Assembly: GCA_026004795.1 (NCBI GenBank)
Contig: BPJV01000004.1
Coordinates: 496,001 to 560,000 of the forward strand
Direction: 5' to 3'
DNA from: Pirellulaceae bacterium
Lineage (GTDB): Bacteria > Planctomycetota > Planctomycetia > Pirellulales > Pirellulaceae
DNA: 64,000 nucleotides
Positions 1 through 9,013 of the stretch are shown here, one piece after another (position 1 is the first letter of the stretch; every line of letters starts with the position of its first letter). Below the pieces are notes generated by a model that ran no database searches, had not been told where the DNA came from, and saw only the letters and a program-made list of their open reading frames with translations. A program made the translations under genes and the position numbers.

Positions 1-574
1 GCGTGGGGAGTGAACTATCGATGCTGTCCTGGCCGAACTTAGCATAAGAGGCATGGATGCATGGGACTCACGAATCGGATTCCTCTGCCAACTAACCGGT
101 GGTTCGTAGTGATGGGATGGGCCAACACCGTCGGTCTGGCTGTAAGAGTTTTTCGCCGTGCCCCAATCGATCACGAATGCACGATGGAGTTGTCGATCAC
201 GTTATGGCAGATTGTCGGGTAGAAATTAAAGGGTGATGCGAGTTGGTGCGCCGATGAATCGAAACATTACAATCGCCTGGGTGACCATTGATGGAGCCGT
301 GGGCATTGTGCTACAATGAAGGTGGTAATTGGAACCCCAGAGCAGCGACGGCTTGAGTTCCTTGACGATCACATCCCGTACATCAGTTATTGACGCAAGT
401 AACTGACCCTCCCCCACCTTGGATCCTTCCTTCATTGAACATGGTTCAACGCATCCGGAAGATGTTGGATAATGCCGTCGCTGGCTAGCGATCGATGCCG
501 AGCGTGTCCTGGATGCTAGACGTACGTCCTGGGGCATGCGGAACCACTAGAACGATGCAACTTTCCCTGAGGCG
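1..574. other. non-coding upstream region
   Basis: No open frame here has convincing protein composition; the longest minus-strand frame (226-537) shows no recognisable family. The only structured signal is a promoter-like pair at 288-317. The 3' end of a gene outside the window could lie near base 1, but no stop-terminated conserved C-terminus can be recognised. Confidence 0.5.
288..317 (+). promoter_or_regulatory. candidate sigma-70 promoter for the cytochrome/DUF1552/HEAT operon
   Basis: A -35-like TTGATG (288-293) and a -10-like TACAAT (312-317) are separated by 18 bases. Transcription would start near 324, leaving a leader of about 250 bases before the first gene. Supported by sequence match only. 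Confidence 0.4.
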
Positions 575-2518
575 ATGGACACGATAGTGAACAGAGTGAA
601 CGCAGCGCGATCGATTGCCGGCAGTTGTCACCGTCAAGCTCGAGGGATTGTTCTCGGCGCGGTTTTCGGTTGGCTGGCGATTGGCGCCCTGGGCGGTCCG
701 GTTTACGGAGATGAGGGGCCAGAGGCTACCGGTTCTCGCCCTGATGCCTTGTTGTCCGTTTATTGTTACGACTGCCATACCGGCGATGGTGCTGAGGGCG
801 GTGTGCAGCTTGACTTCCTGCAACGGACCGACGTGGATCTTTCCAATCACGTGGAGGTGATGGAGAAAGCGATCCGAGTTCTGCGGGAGCGTCAGATGCC
901 ACCGGCCGATATGGACCAGCCCGATGACCGTGAGCGCGTGGCATTGTTGACTTGGATCGAGCAGCGGTTGCATTCCTTTGACTGTGGTGCGGTCCAGTCA
1001 CCGGGAAGGGTCACGCTGCGTCGGTTGAATCGTGCCGAATATAACAACACCGTGCGTGATCTTACGGGACTCGACTTGCAATTGGCGAACGATTTTCCCT
1101 CCGACGACGTGGGGCACGGATTCGACAACATTGGCGACGTCTTGACGATCCCTCCCATACTGATGGAGAAGTATGTGGATGCGGCGATGAAAATAGCGGA
1201 GAAAGTTGTTGCCGACGATCGAGCGCGTCGCCAGGTGTTTCCGTATCAGCCTGAAGGGGTCAAAGATACAACGCGGTTGATCGAATTCGCCCGGAACAAC
1301 ATCCGCCACTTTGGCCTTCGCGCCTTCCGCCGCCCGCTCACCGAAGCCGAGGAGCAGCGGTTTTTCGAATTCGCGCGATCTCGCTTCGAGGCCGGCGATC
1401 TGCCGGCGGTCGTCCAGCAGGCGATTATCGCCGCCATGCTTACCTCACCCGACTTCCTGTTTCACATGGAGCTGGCCCCCGACGAGGCTTACACCGACGG
1501 AATCCGTCGTTTGAATGATTTCGAGTTGGCCAATCGCTTGTCGTACTTTCTGTGGAGTTCCATGCCGGACGACGAGCTGTTCGAATTGGCAGGGGCGGGC
1601 AAATTGGGAACTCCGCAAGCGTTGACCGAGCAAGCCTTGCGGATGCTCCGAGACGAGAAATCGCAAGCGCTTGTGGAGAACTTTGCGGGGCAGTGGCTGC
1701 AGTTGAGACAGCTCGACCGCATCACCCCCGATCCGGAGCTTTTTCCTGATTTCGACAAAAGCTTGCGCGATGCTGCCCGCAAGGAAACCGAATTGTTATT
1801 TCGACACATCATGGTCAACGATCGCAGTGTGTTGGAATTGTTGAATGCCGACTACACGTTCGTCAATCAGCGATTGGCGAATCATTATGGAATTAGGGGA
1901 GTCGAGGAGAACGGCTTTGTCCGTGTGCAGTTGCCCAACCGGCGCGGCGTCTTGATGCACACCAGTATTCTCTTGATCACTTCAAATCCTACGCGAACTT
2001 CGCCCGTAAAACGGGGCAAATGGGTCCTGGATAATCTGTTAGGTGAACCACCGCCACCGCCGCCCCCGGATGTTCCTGAGTTGTCCGAGTCTGCGGAAAC
2101 ATTGGGAACTCTCCGTCAGCAGATGGAGCAACATCGCGCCAATCCGAATTGTGCCGTATGCCATGACAAGATGGATGCCTTGGGATTTGGCTTGGAGAAC
2201 TTCGATGTGATTGGCAAGTGGCGCGACACGGACGGCAGGTATCCAATCGACGCCTCAGGCGAACTGCCGGGAGGGCGCCGGTTCGAAGGGCCGATCGAGT
2301 TGATTGCTATACTGGCCGATGAGAAGAAAACTGAGTTTGTTCGCTGCTTGACCCAACGCATGCTCACCTATGCGTTGGGACGCGGTTTGACCGTTGGGGA
2401 TCGATGCACGGTTTCTCAAATCGTCGACCATGTGGCGCAGCATGATTATCGCTTCAGTGCGTTGATTGAAGGGATTGTTTCTAGCCCACAGTTCATGATG
2501 CAAGCGAAAGGGGACTGA
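575..2518 (+). CDS. secreted planctomycete c-type cytochrome (DUF1587/1595/1592/1588/1585)
   Basis: A 647-residue protein with a basic N-terminus and a hydrophobic segment at about residues 24-41, consistent with export. A haem-binding CYDCH motif lies at 64-68, and a second CxxCH (CAVCH) lies in the DUF1588 part. Domain order as read: cytochrome-like N-terminus, DUF1587 (about 147-210, marked by RLNRAEYNNTVRDLTG), DUF1595 (about 235-295), DUF1592 (about 305-435, RLNDFELANRLSYFLW), DUF1588 (about 455-555, with a PPPPPPP stretch), DUF1585 at the C-terminus. The family is abundant in planctomycetes; its biochemical role is not established, and periplasmic electron transfer coupled to polymer breakdown is a common guess. 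The stop is 3 bases before the DUF1552 gene, so the two form an operon. Confidence 0.9.
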   Translation: MDTIVNRVNAARSIAGSCHRQARGIVLGAVFGWLAIGALGGPVYGDEGPEATGSRPDALLSVYCYDCHTGDGAEGGVQLDFLQRTDVDLSNHVEVMEKAIRVLRERQMPPADMDQPDDRERVALLTWIEQRLHSFDCGAVQSPGRVTLRRLNRAEYNNTVRDLTGLDLQLANDFPSDDVGHGFDNIGDVLTIPPILMEKYVDAAMKIAEKVVADDRARRQVFPYQPEGVKDTTRLIEFARNNIRHFGLRAFRRPLTEAEEQRFFEFARSRFEAGDLPAVVQQAIIAAMLTSPDFLFHMELAPDEAYTDGIRRLNDFELANRLSYFLWSSMPDDELFELAGAGKLGTPQALTEQALRMLRDEKSQALVENFAGQWLQLRQLDRITPDPELFPDFDKSLRDAARKETELLFRHIMVNDRSVLELLNADYTFVNQRLANHYGIRGVEENGFVRVQLPNRRGVLMHTSILLITSNPTRTSPVKRGKWVLDNLLGEPPPPPPPDVPELSESAETLGTLRQQMEQHRANPNCAVCHDKMDALGFGLENFDVIGKWRDTDGRYPIDASGELPGGRRFEGPIELIAILADEKKTEFVRCLTQRMLTYALGRGLTVGDRCTVSQIVDHVAQHDYRFSALIEGIVSSPQFMMQAKGD

Positions 2519-2521
2519 GCT

Positions 2522-3868
2522 ATGTACCAAACGCCGAAGATTTCACGTCGGACGATCCTGCGTGGCATGGGAGTCTCATTGGCACTTCCATGGTTGGAAA
2601 GTACGACCCCGGCGGTGCGAGCGGCCGGTGCGCAGCAGCCCCCAGTCCGCATGGGCTTCATTTTCGTACCCAACGGCGTCAATGTGCATCAATGGTTTCC
2701 GCGCAAGGTCGGCTACGGCTTTGACATGCCTTATGTCTTGGAGCCGTTGAAGCAGTTTCGCGAGGATCTGTTGGTCTTCACCGGGTTGACCCATGACAAA
2801 GGGCGGGCCAATGGTGACGGACCTGGCGATCATGCGCGTGCCGCCTCCGTCTTCCTCACCGGAGCGCAACCACGCAAAACGGACGGCGACAACATCCGCG
2901 TGGGCGTTTCGGTTGACCAGGTGGCGGCCAAGGCAGTGGGGCATTTGACCCGTTTCTCCTCGCTGGAGTTAGGGATTCATCCCGGTCAGAATGCCGGCAA
3001 CTGCGACTCCGGATACAGCTGCGCCTATTCGTCCAATATCTCATGGGCCTCGGAAACGACCCCCATGGGTAAAGAGGTCAATCCCCGCCTGGTGTTCGAG
3101 CGTTTGTTTGCCGGTGGCAAGCCGTCGGAGGTCGAGAAATCGCGGTGGCAGCGGTTGGAGCTGAAGAAGAGTGTACTGGACTTCGTTCAAGAAAGTGCAC
3201 GCCGCCTGGAACCAAGGCTCAGCTACCACGACCGCCGGAAAGTAGACGAGTACCTCAGTGGTATTCGGGAGATTGAACGCCGCATGGATTTGGCAACGGC
3301 ACCAGAGACGCGAGACATTGAAGTCGATTATCCGGTACCGGACGGGATTCCCAAGGATTATCGGGAGCATATCCGCCTGATGTGCGACATGGCGGTGCTT
3401 GCGTTTCAAACCGATTCGACGCGTATCTTCACCTTGATGTTCGCCAATGCAGGGGACAACAAGAATTATCGCCACATCGGCGTATCCGATGGCCATCATG
3501 ATCTGTCGCACCATCGAGATGATCCCGTGAAGCTGGAAAAGATCGCTAAGATCAATCGTTTCCACGTGGAGCAGTTCCGGTACCTGCTGGAACGGCTGAA
3601 ATCCGTTCAAGAGGGAGATGGTACCTTGTTGGACCATTCGATGATCGTCTATGGCAGTGGTATTCATGACGGAAATCGTCACAACAACGAAAACCTGCCC
3701 GTGGTCTTGGCAGGTCGTGGAGGCGGTACCATCGATTCTGGGCGGCATGTCCGTTATGACACGGAAACACCGATGTGCAACCTGTTCCTCTCTATGTTGG
3801 AACGTATGGATGTCCACGTTCCGTACATTGGAGACAGTACGGGTAAGCTCCCCGGCCTGACGGTATGA
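2522..3868 (+). CDS. Tat-exported DUF1552 protein
   Basis: A 448-residue DUF1552 family protein. The N-terminus has a twin-arginine motif (SRRTILRGMG) followed by a hydrophobic stretch and a likely cleavage site near VRAAG, so export in folded form is expected. DUF1552 genes usually sit directly beside DUF1592-type cytochromes, as here (3-base gap). The function is unknown; His- and Asp-rich stretches (for example GVSDGHHDLSHHRDD) suggest metal binding, but this is inference. Its stop overlaps the start of the HEAT gene as ATGA, pointing to translational coupling. Confidence 0.9.
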   Translation: MYQTPKISRRTILRGMGVSLALPWLESTTPAVRAAGAQQPPVRMGFIFVPNGVNVHQWFPRKVGYGFDMPYVLEPLKQFREDLLVFTGLTHDKGRANGDGPGDHARAASVFLTGAQPRKTDGDNIRVGVSVDQVAAKAVGHLTRFSSLELGIHPGQNAGNCDSGYSCAYSSNISWASETTPMGKEVNPRLVFERLFAGGKPSEVEKSRWQRLELKKSVLDFVQESARRLEPRLSYHDRRKVDEYLSGIREIERRMDLATAPETRDIEVDYPVPDGIPKDYREHIRLMCDMAVLAFQTDSTRIFTLMFANAGDNKNYRHIGVSDGHHDLSHHRDDPVKLEKIAKINRFHVEQFRYLLERLKSVQEGDGTLLDHSMIVYGSGIHDGNRHNNENLPVVLAGRGGGTIDSGRHVRYDTETPMCNLFLSMLERMDVHVPYIGDSTGKLPGLTV

Positions 3869-6222
3869 GAATGGCGATGAAGCGGCGGTGGTTATTCCTG
3901 CTCCTTTTCGGAGCTGTCACCTGGTGGTTGGTCGTCCCGACGCGTGGTTGGGCCCAATTGGAAAACGCGCCATTGGATCGATTGGTCGAGCTGGCGCAGG
4001 CCGATGAGGTCAACGATCGTCGGGACGCATCCTACGAGATCGTTCGTCGCGAAGCGTTCAACGCGCAGACCATCGCGTTGCTGGCCACTTTGCTGGATGA
4101 TCGAGACCCGCAGGTACGCTTCCACGCCCTGATCGGTCTCGCCCATGCTGGACCACAGGCGGAGGCGGCAATCGACAAGCTGGTGGAGCTGTTGAACGAC
4201 CGGGATCCGCAAGTGCGTTTCCGAGCCGCCGATGCTTTGGGAAAGATCGGCACAGCGGCACTTCCGGCACTGCTGCAGGCTTGGGAAAAATCTTCCTCCA
4301 GGGCACGGGTGGAGATTGCCAGAGCCATCGGCATCATGGGGCCTTCCGCCGCCGAGGCGGTGGAGGTGCTCCGCGGCGGTTTGGACCATGAAGATCGCCA
4401 GGTGCGGTCCGAGGCCGCTGCCGCCTTGTTGTCCGTGGCGCCTAATGACGAAGCGATTCATCAGCGGTTGGTCGCTCACGAGGACCCCGACTTGCGGTGC
4501 ATGGGGTTGTTTGCGTTGGCAGGAATGCCCCAACTATCGCCATCGCAGCAGCAATGGTTGTGGGAGGGGCTGCAGGACAGTGAGCCTGTGGTACGTGAAG
4601 CGGCGATTGTCGCGATAGCCAAATCGCGGCTGCCCGCAGAAAAGAAGGAAGAGGCGGTTCTGCGCGCTCTCAAAGATGACGAGGAAACGGTACGGCTGGC
4701 TTCCTTGGCCGCTATTCCCAAAGCAGGGTTGCCTCCCACGGAACTAGCTAAACTACTGCTAGCCTCCCTGGCTGAGGCGGAAACTCCGGAGACGGCGGGA
4801 GCCTTGCTCAAAGGCTTGGTGCGCTTGCCCCAGCCATTGAGTGCCGAGCAGGTTCAGGTGGTGTTGGCAGTGGGGGCCCGCGGCCAATTGCCGGCCGAGG
4901 ACGTCGTGGCGTTACTGCGGCGTAGCGGTCCTCAGATCGTGTCCACGCTGCTGCAATCACTAGAACACCACCCTCAATTGGAAGCGATCGTTGCTGCCAC
5001 TCTTGCCAGCATCGGGCCACCGGCACAGGAAGCCGTCTTCAACTGCTTGAATCATCCATTGGGGGTGGTACGGCGGGCGGCGCTGTTGGCCATTGGCGAT
5101 TTTCCCGGTGATGCTTTTCCTGCCGCGCGAATCATGGCCATGATCGAGTCCGACAGTGATCCCGGCGTGCGCAGTGCGGCGATCAAGACGGCGGTCGAGC
5201 GGGCGGCGGAAGAGGAATCGCTGCGGCATCTAGTCGTTAAGGCGGTCAACGATCCACATCCCGCGGTTCGTGTCCAGGCGGTGATGGCCTTGACCGCATT
5301 GGACATTCCCCGCGATCGGCGAAATGAGTTGTTGCGCGCGCGCGTCGAGGACGCCGATGCCAACGTACGGTTGGCATTGGCTCAGGCCGTGACCTCGTTA
5401 GCAGAGCGTGAACTCATCTCACCCATCTTGGGGCGGCTGGCCAAAGACGCGGTGGCCGAAGTGCGGCTGGCCGCCATCGGTGGCTTGTCACGATGGCGTC
5501 CGGAAGATGTCGACGACCGCTTGCGCGATCTTCTCCGGGACGCCATCGCCGACGAATCTCCGCAAGTGTGCGTGGCTGCCATCGAGACCGCCGCGCAGTG
5601 GCAATTGGAGGATCCGGTAACGGTGGGCCGACTTGCTAACCAGTTGCGCCCTCCCGAACAACGGCAGGTCGCCGCGCTGGAAGCCCTGCAGCGATTGGGG
5701 AAAAAGGCAGAGCCCGCACTGCCGAAGATCGAAGAGGCGTTGGCAGATGACAGTCCGACAGTTCGTTCGGCCGCTATCGCCGCGGTAGCCGCCATTGCCG
5801 CGGAGGATGTTTCCTATCTGACCAAAAAGTTGATCCAAGCGCTGGACGACCCTGCATGGGAAGTTCGTCAAGTGGCTGCGCAACGGCTCGGTACCCTCGG
5901 CCCGGCTGCAAAACTGGCGGTGCCTAAACTGTTCACCATGCTCGCTAGTGAAGAGGACAGCGATTTTGCCAGCGGTGCATTGAGGGAGATTGATGCGGCG
6001 CCGCCCGAGGCGATCGATCTGTTCATGCAGCACTTGGATTCGGACGATCGCCGCACCGCATTTTTTGCCATTTTCTTGCTAGGCAAGATTGGCCCCGATG
6101 CGAAACGCGTACTGCCGGAGTTGCAAAAACGGCTTGCCGCGGCGGAACAGGATTCCAGCTCCTCAGCCATCCGCACCCGCTTTATTCGTCAAGCCATCGA
6201 AGCGATCCGCGGGGAGGAATGA
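3865..6222 (+). CDS. secreted HEAT-repeat protein
   Basis: A 785-residue protein made almost wholly of HEAT-like helical repeats of about 35-40 residues (recurring DxxPQVRFHALIGL and DxDPGVRSAAIK patterns). It begins with a signal peptide (KRRWLFLLLFGAVTWWLVV, then RGWAQ). Such repeats form protein-binding solenoids; no catalytic motif is visible. The start shares ATGA with the stop of the DUF1552 gene, making it the third gene of the cytochrome operon, so it may scaffold the two periplasmic partners. That role is inferred from position only. Confidence 0.88.
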   Translation: MRMAMKRRWLFLLLFGAVTWWLVVPTRGWAQLENAPLDRLVELAQADEVNDRRDASYEIVRREAFNAQTIALLATLLDDRDPQVRFHALIGLAHAGPQAEAAIDKLVELLNDRDPQVRFRAADALGKIGTAALPALLQAWEKSSSRARVEIARAIGIMGPSAAEAVEVLRGGLDHEDRQVRSEAAAALLSVAPNDEAIHQRLVAHEDPDLRCMGLFALAGMPQLSPSQQQWLWEGLQDSEPVVREAAIVAIAKSRLPAEKKEEAVLRALKDDEETVRLASLAAIPKAGLPPTELAKLLLASLAEAETPETAGALLKGLVRLPQPLSAEQVQVVLAVGARGQLPAEDVVALLRRSGPQIVSTLLQSLEHHPQLEAIVAATLASIGPPAQEAVFNCLNHPLGVVRRAALLAIGDFPGDAFPAARIMAMIESDSDPGVRSAAIKTAVERAAEEESLRHLVVKAVNDPHPAVRVQAVMALTALDIPRDRRNELLRARVEDADANVRLALAQAVTSLAERELISPILGRLAKDAVAEVRLAAIGGLSRWRPEDVDDRLRDLLRDAIADESPQVCVAAIETAAQWQLEDPVTVGRLANQLRPPEQRQVAALEALQRLGKKAEPALPKIEEALADDSPTVRSAAIAAVAAIAAEDVSYLTKKLIQALDDPAWEVRQVAAQRLGTLGPAAKLAVPKLFTMLASEEDSDFASGALREIDAAPPEAIDLFMQHLDSDDRRTAFFAIFLLGKIGPDAKRVLPELQKRLAAAEQDSSSSAIRTRFIRQAIEAIRGEE

Positions 6223-6347
6223 ACGGTGGGCGGGCATGCGTTCGCACGCTGATTGAGCGCGCCACTAGCGTCGATCGCGGATCGGTAGCGCAGCCATGAG
6301 GATCACCGAGGACCGCAGCCGTTGACGCTCCAACGCTCCCATCGTGA

Positions 6348-7718
6348 TTACAGGATGAATCTGCTGAGATCTTCGTCTTGGCAGACGGTGCGTAGCCGTT
6401 GGTCGACGTAGGCGGCGTTGATCACTACTTTGCCGCCCCCCATGTCGGGCGCTTCGAAGTTGAGTTCTTCCAGCAGCGTTTCCAGGATGGTGTACAATCG
6501 CCGAGCACCGATGTTTTGCGTTGTTTGATTGGTCTTGAAGCCATACTCGGCCAGCCGTTCGATGGCATCGGCGGTGAACTCCAGTTCGACGCCCTCGGTT
6601 TGCAGCAAGGACTGGTACTGCCGGGTGAGTGAATTGGTGGGTTCGGTGAGAATGCGGACGAAGTCGTCTTTGGTCAACTCCTTGAGCTCCACGCGGATGG
6701 GAAACCGCCCTTGCAGTTCGGGCATGAGATCGCTGGGCTTTCCGTGGTGGAAGGCCCCCGCGGCGATGAACAGAATATGGTCGGTCCTCACGTAACCATG
6801 CTTCGTTTGCACCGTCGTTCCCTCGACAATGGGCAACAGATCACGTTGAACTCCCTGCCGCGACACGTCGGCAGACTTCCCCTCCGCCGCGATCACCTTG
6901 TCAATCTCATCGATGAAGATGATGCCGTTGTTCTCCGCGGCTTCGATGGCTAAGGTGGCGATCTTCTCGTCATCGATGAGCTTGTCGGCCTCTTGGTCGA
7001 TCAGCACGCGACGCGCTTGCGCCACGGTCATGGCACGTCGTTTGGAACTGCGTGGCAAGAACCGCTCGAACATGTTCTGCAGATCGATATCCATGTTCTC
7101 CAGGCCGATGCCCCCCACCATTACCGGCGGCGTCTTGCGTTCGATCGTCAATTCGACCATCCGCTCTTCTAACAATCCATCGCGCAACATGCGCAACATC
7201 TTCTCCCGCGTCCTCTCCCGCCGCTGCCGCGCGTCCTCGTCCTCGCTGCCGCTGAGACCGGTCTCCAACTCCCGCGCTTGTGGAACCAGCAAGTCGAGCA
7301 AACGCTGTTCGGCTCGCTGTTCGGCCTCCTCCTTGACACGTTCCTGCTCCTGAGCGCGGATCATGCTGATCGCATTCTCCACCAGGTCGCGCACCATGCT
7401 TTCCACATCGCGCCCGTAGTATCCGACTTCTGTGTACTTGGTGGCCTCGACCTTCACGAACGGCGCCGAGGTCAAGCGTGCCAGTCGTCGCGCGATCTCT
7501 GTCTTGCCGACACCCGTAGGACCTGCCATGAGAATGTTCTTAGGAGCAATATCGGAACGCAATTCTTCTGGCAATTGACTGCGCCGCCATCGATTTCGCA
7601 CGGCGACGGCAATGGCCCGCTTCGCCTCCTGTTGTCCCACGATGTAGCGATCCAATTCTGCTACGATCTGCCGGGGCGTTAGGCTGGTGGTTTTGGTCGA
7701 GTCTTGTGGCAAGGTCAT
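6348..7718 (-). CDS. hslU: HslU, ATPase subunit of the HslUV protease
   Basis: A 456-residue AAA+ unfoldase of the HslUV (ClpYQ) cytoplasmic protease. The N-terminal LTPRQIVAELDRYIVGQ box is typical. Walker A is GPTGVGKT (about 66-73) and Walker B IIFIDEIDKV (about 255-264); a long charged I-domain lies between. The C-terminus EDLSRFIL is the tail that docks into HslV and activates it, so the protein is complete. It starts 3 bases after the hslV stop on the same strand and is cotranscribed as hslV-hslU. It is convergent with the HEAT gene across about 125 bases that hold no clear terminator. Confidence 0.97.
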   Translation of the reverse strand: MTLPQDSTKTTSLTPRQIVAELDRYIVGQQEAKRAIAVAVRNRWRRSQLPEELRSDIAPKNILMAGPTGVGKTEIARRLARLTSAPFVKVEATKYTEVGYYGRDVESMVRDLVENAISMIRAQEQERVKEEAEQRAEQRLLDLLVPQARELETGLSGSEDEDARQRRERTREKMLRMLRDGLLEERMVELTIERKTPPVMVGGIGLENMDIDLQNMFERFLPRSSKRRAMTVAQARRVLIDQEADKLIDDEKIATLAIEAAENNGIIFIDEIDKVIAAEGKSADVSRQGVQRDLLPIVEGTTVQTKHGYVRTDHILFIAAGAFHHGKPSDLMPELQGRFPIRVELKELTKDDFVRILTEPTNSLTRQYQSLLQTEGVELEFTADAIERLAEYGFKTNQTTQNIGARRLYTILETLLEELNFEAPDMGGGKVVINAAYVDQRLRTVCQDEDLSRFIL

Positions 7719-7721
7719 GCG

Positions 7722-8267
7722 TTATGCATCCTCAGAGGCAAACTGTTCGACAACGATGCTGCCGCCAGAGTAAATATCCAGCTCAGCAGCGATTCGCAAA
7801 CTTTCCAACACGATTTCCTCGGCCGTCAACGAGCTGTGTCGTCGCAGCGCGCGAGCTGCCGCCAGGGCATAGTTGCCCCCCGATCCGATCCCTAACACGC
7901 CATCGGTGGGCTGGATGACATCGCCCGTCCCGCTAACCAACAGCGAATGGCGGCGATCCACGGCGATCAGCATCGCTTCCAAACGCCGCAGCACGCGATC
8001 ACTGCGCCATTCTTTGGCCAATTCGGTCGCGGCGCGAGGCAGGTTGGCCGGGTAGTTCTTCAACTTCGCTTCGAACCGTTCCATCAACGCAAAAGCATCG
8101 GCTACCCCGCCAGCAAATCCGACCAACACCTGGCCATCGGCCAGTTTGCGAATCTTGTTGGCATCGCTCTTCAACACCGTCTTGTCGAGCGTTACCTGAC
8201 CGTCGCCGCCCAGCGCGACTTGGCCGCGGTGACGCACCGAGATGATCGTCGTGGCATGAAATCCCAT
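7722..8267 (-). CDS. hslV: HslV, peptidase subunit of the HslUV protease
   Basis: A 181-residue proteasome-like N-terminal-nucleophile hydrolase that forms the proteolytic chamber for HslU. The core [11 protein letters not shown]...GGDGQVTL is diagnostic; the catalytic threonine is one of the TT pair. The frame stays open upstream to 8324, but the start chosen is the ATG at 8267. It is preceded by a strong Shine-Dalgarno (GAGGAGGA about 5 bases away) and gives the usual short MGFHA leader, which must be removed to expose the threonine. First gene of hslVU; divergent from the nrd riboswitch region. Confidence 0.96.
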   Translation of the reverse strand: MGFHATTIISVRHRGQVALGGDGQVTLDKTVLKSDANKIRKLADGQVLVGFAGGVADAFALMERFEAKLKNYPANLPRAATELAKEWRSDRVLRRLEAMLIAVDRRHSLLVSGTGDVIQPTDGVLGIGSGGNYALAAARALRRHSSLTAEEIVLESLRIAAELDIYSGGSIVVEQFASEDA

Positions 8268-8519
8268 CGGGTTCCTCCTCAGGATGGAAATGCGAGTGGC
8301 GACACGTGCGGAGTGAAACGGCATCGATGCGCGCTCAGTTCCGGAGTCTATTCCCGGATACCAAGTACCTTAACCGTAGGGCGTCGATTCGCCCAGACGG
8401 CCACCAGAATCTATTGGTCGCCGGCACACCGCACCGGCCCACACCATCCTTACCTTTCCGATTCGTCGATCAGGCTGCGTCACTCGCGGGTGGTCAAAGG
8501 ACCAGGGTTGGTGCGGTAC
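8268..8519. other. divergent intergenic region between hslV and nrd
   Basis: No gene seen. It must hold the hslV promoter on the minus strand, but the hexamers found there match consensus too weakly to call. Confidence 0.4.
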
Positions 8520-8549
8520 TTGACAGTCCTGTTCTCGGTGCATTACAAC
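8520..8549 (+). promoter_or_regulatory. predicted promoter of the riboswitch-nrdAB transcript
   Basis: A perfect -35 TTGACA (8520-8525), an 18-base spacer and a -10-like TACAAC (8544-8549). The expected start near 8556 coincides with the first base of the riboswitch P1 helix at 8557, which strengthens both calls. Confidence 0.6.
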
Positions 8550-8556
8550 GATCGCG

Positions 8557-8765
8557 TCGTTCGGTTGATTGCGCTGCGCTGACGCGGTGCAATCTCGCAA
8601 GAGGGAACCCGGTGCGAATCCGGGACTGCCCAGCAGCGGTATGTGGGAACGAAAGCCGCATTTCGATGGCACTGGCTTGGTTGACGAGCTGGGAAGCCGC
8701 GGTGAGTAGGTGGAAGCGAGTTGGTTGCAATTCCGTGCCCACGAGTCCGAAGACCTGCCGAGCGA
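8557..8765 (+). promoter_or_regulatory. cobalamin (B12) riboswitch in the nrdAB leader
   Basis: The conserved core is readable: GAGGGAACCCGGTGCGAATC followed by CGGGACTGCCC, then GCAGCGGTATG. The 3' B12 box is GTCCGAAGACCTGCC (about 8745-8759). The closing helix P1 can be drawn as TCGTTCGG (8557-8564) with CCGAGCGA (8758-8765), and P2 as GATTGC with GCAATC. About 250 leader bases follow before nrdA; no hairpin with a U-run is evident, so control could act on translation or Rho-dependent termination. Known biology: such riboswitches switch off B12-independent enzymes when cobalamin is plentiful. Confidence 0.92.
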
Positions 8766-9013
8766 AGGAGCCTGGCAACGGTTGTCGGGCCGTCAACGTC
8801 CGAACCTTCTAGGGAAAGGCCGGTCGGTTATGCTCTATGCGCTCGTCTCTTCTTCGAGGCGGCCATGTTGCGCCGCTGAACGCACCCCGTCTATGCCCTT
8901 CGTCTCCGGGTGCTAAGCCTGTGGTGAGCCTCTTGGGGTTCTCTTCGCGCGTGCGCCTGCGCTGATCCTCCAAGGTTCGTGCGTCCAATTGTTTAGCGAG
9001 TAGGAGTCTGGCT

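Noticed and set aside
226-537. 103-residue minus-strand frame
   Set aside because: No family features, odd composition, overlaps the candidate promoter.
8829-8918. Short frame in the nrd leader (MLYALVSSSRRP) as a leader peptide
   Set aside because: No ribosome site and no conserved pattern; more likely untranslated leader.
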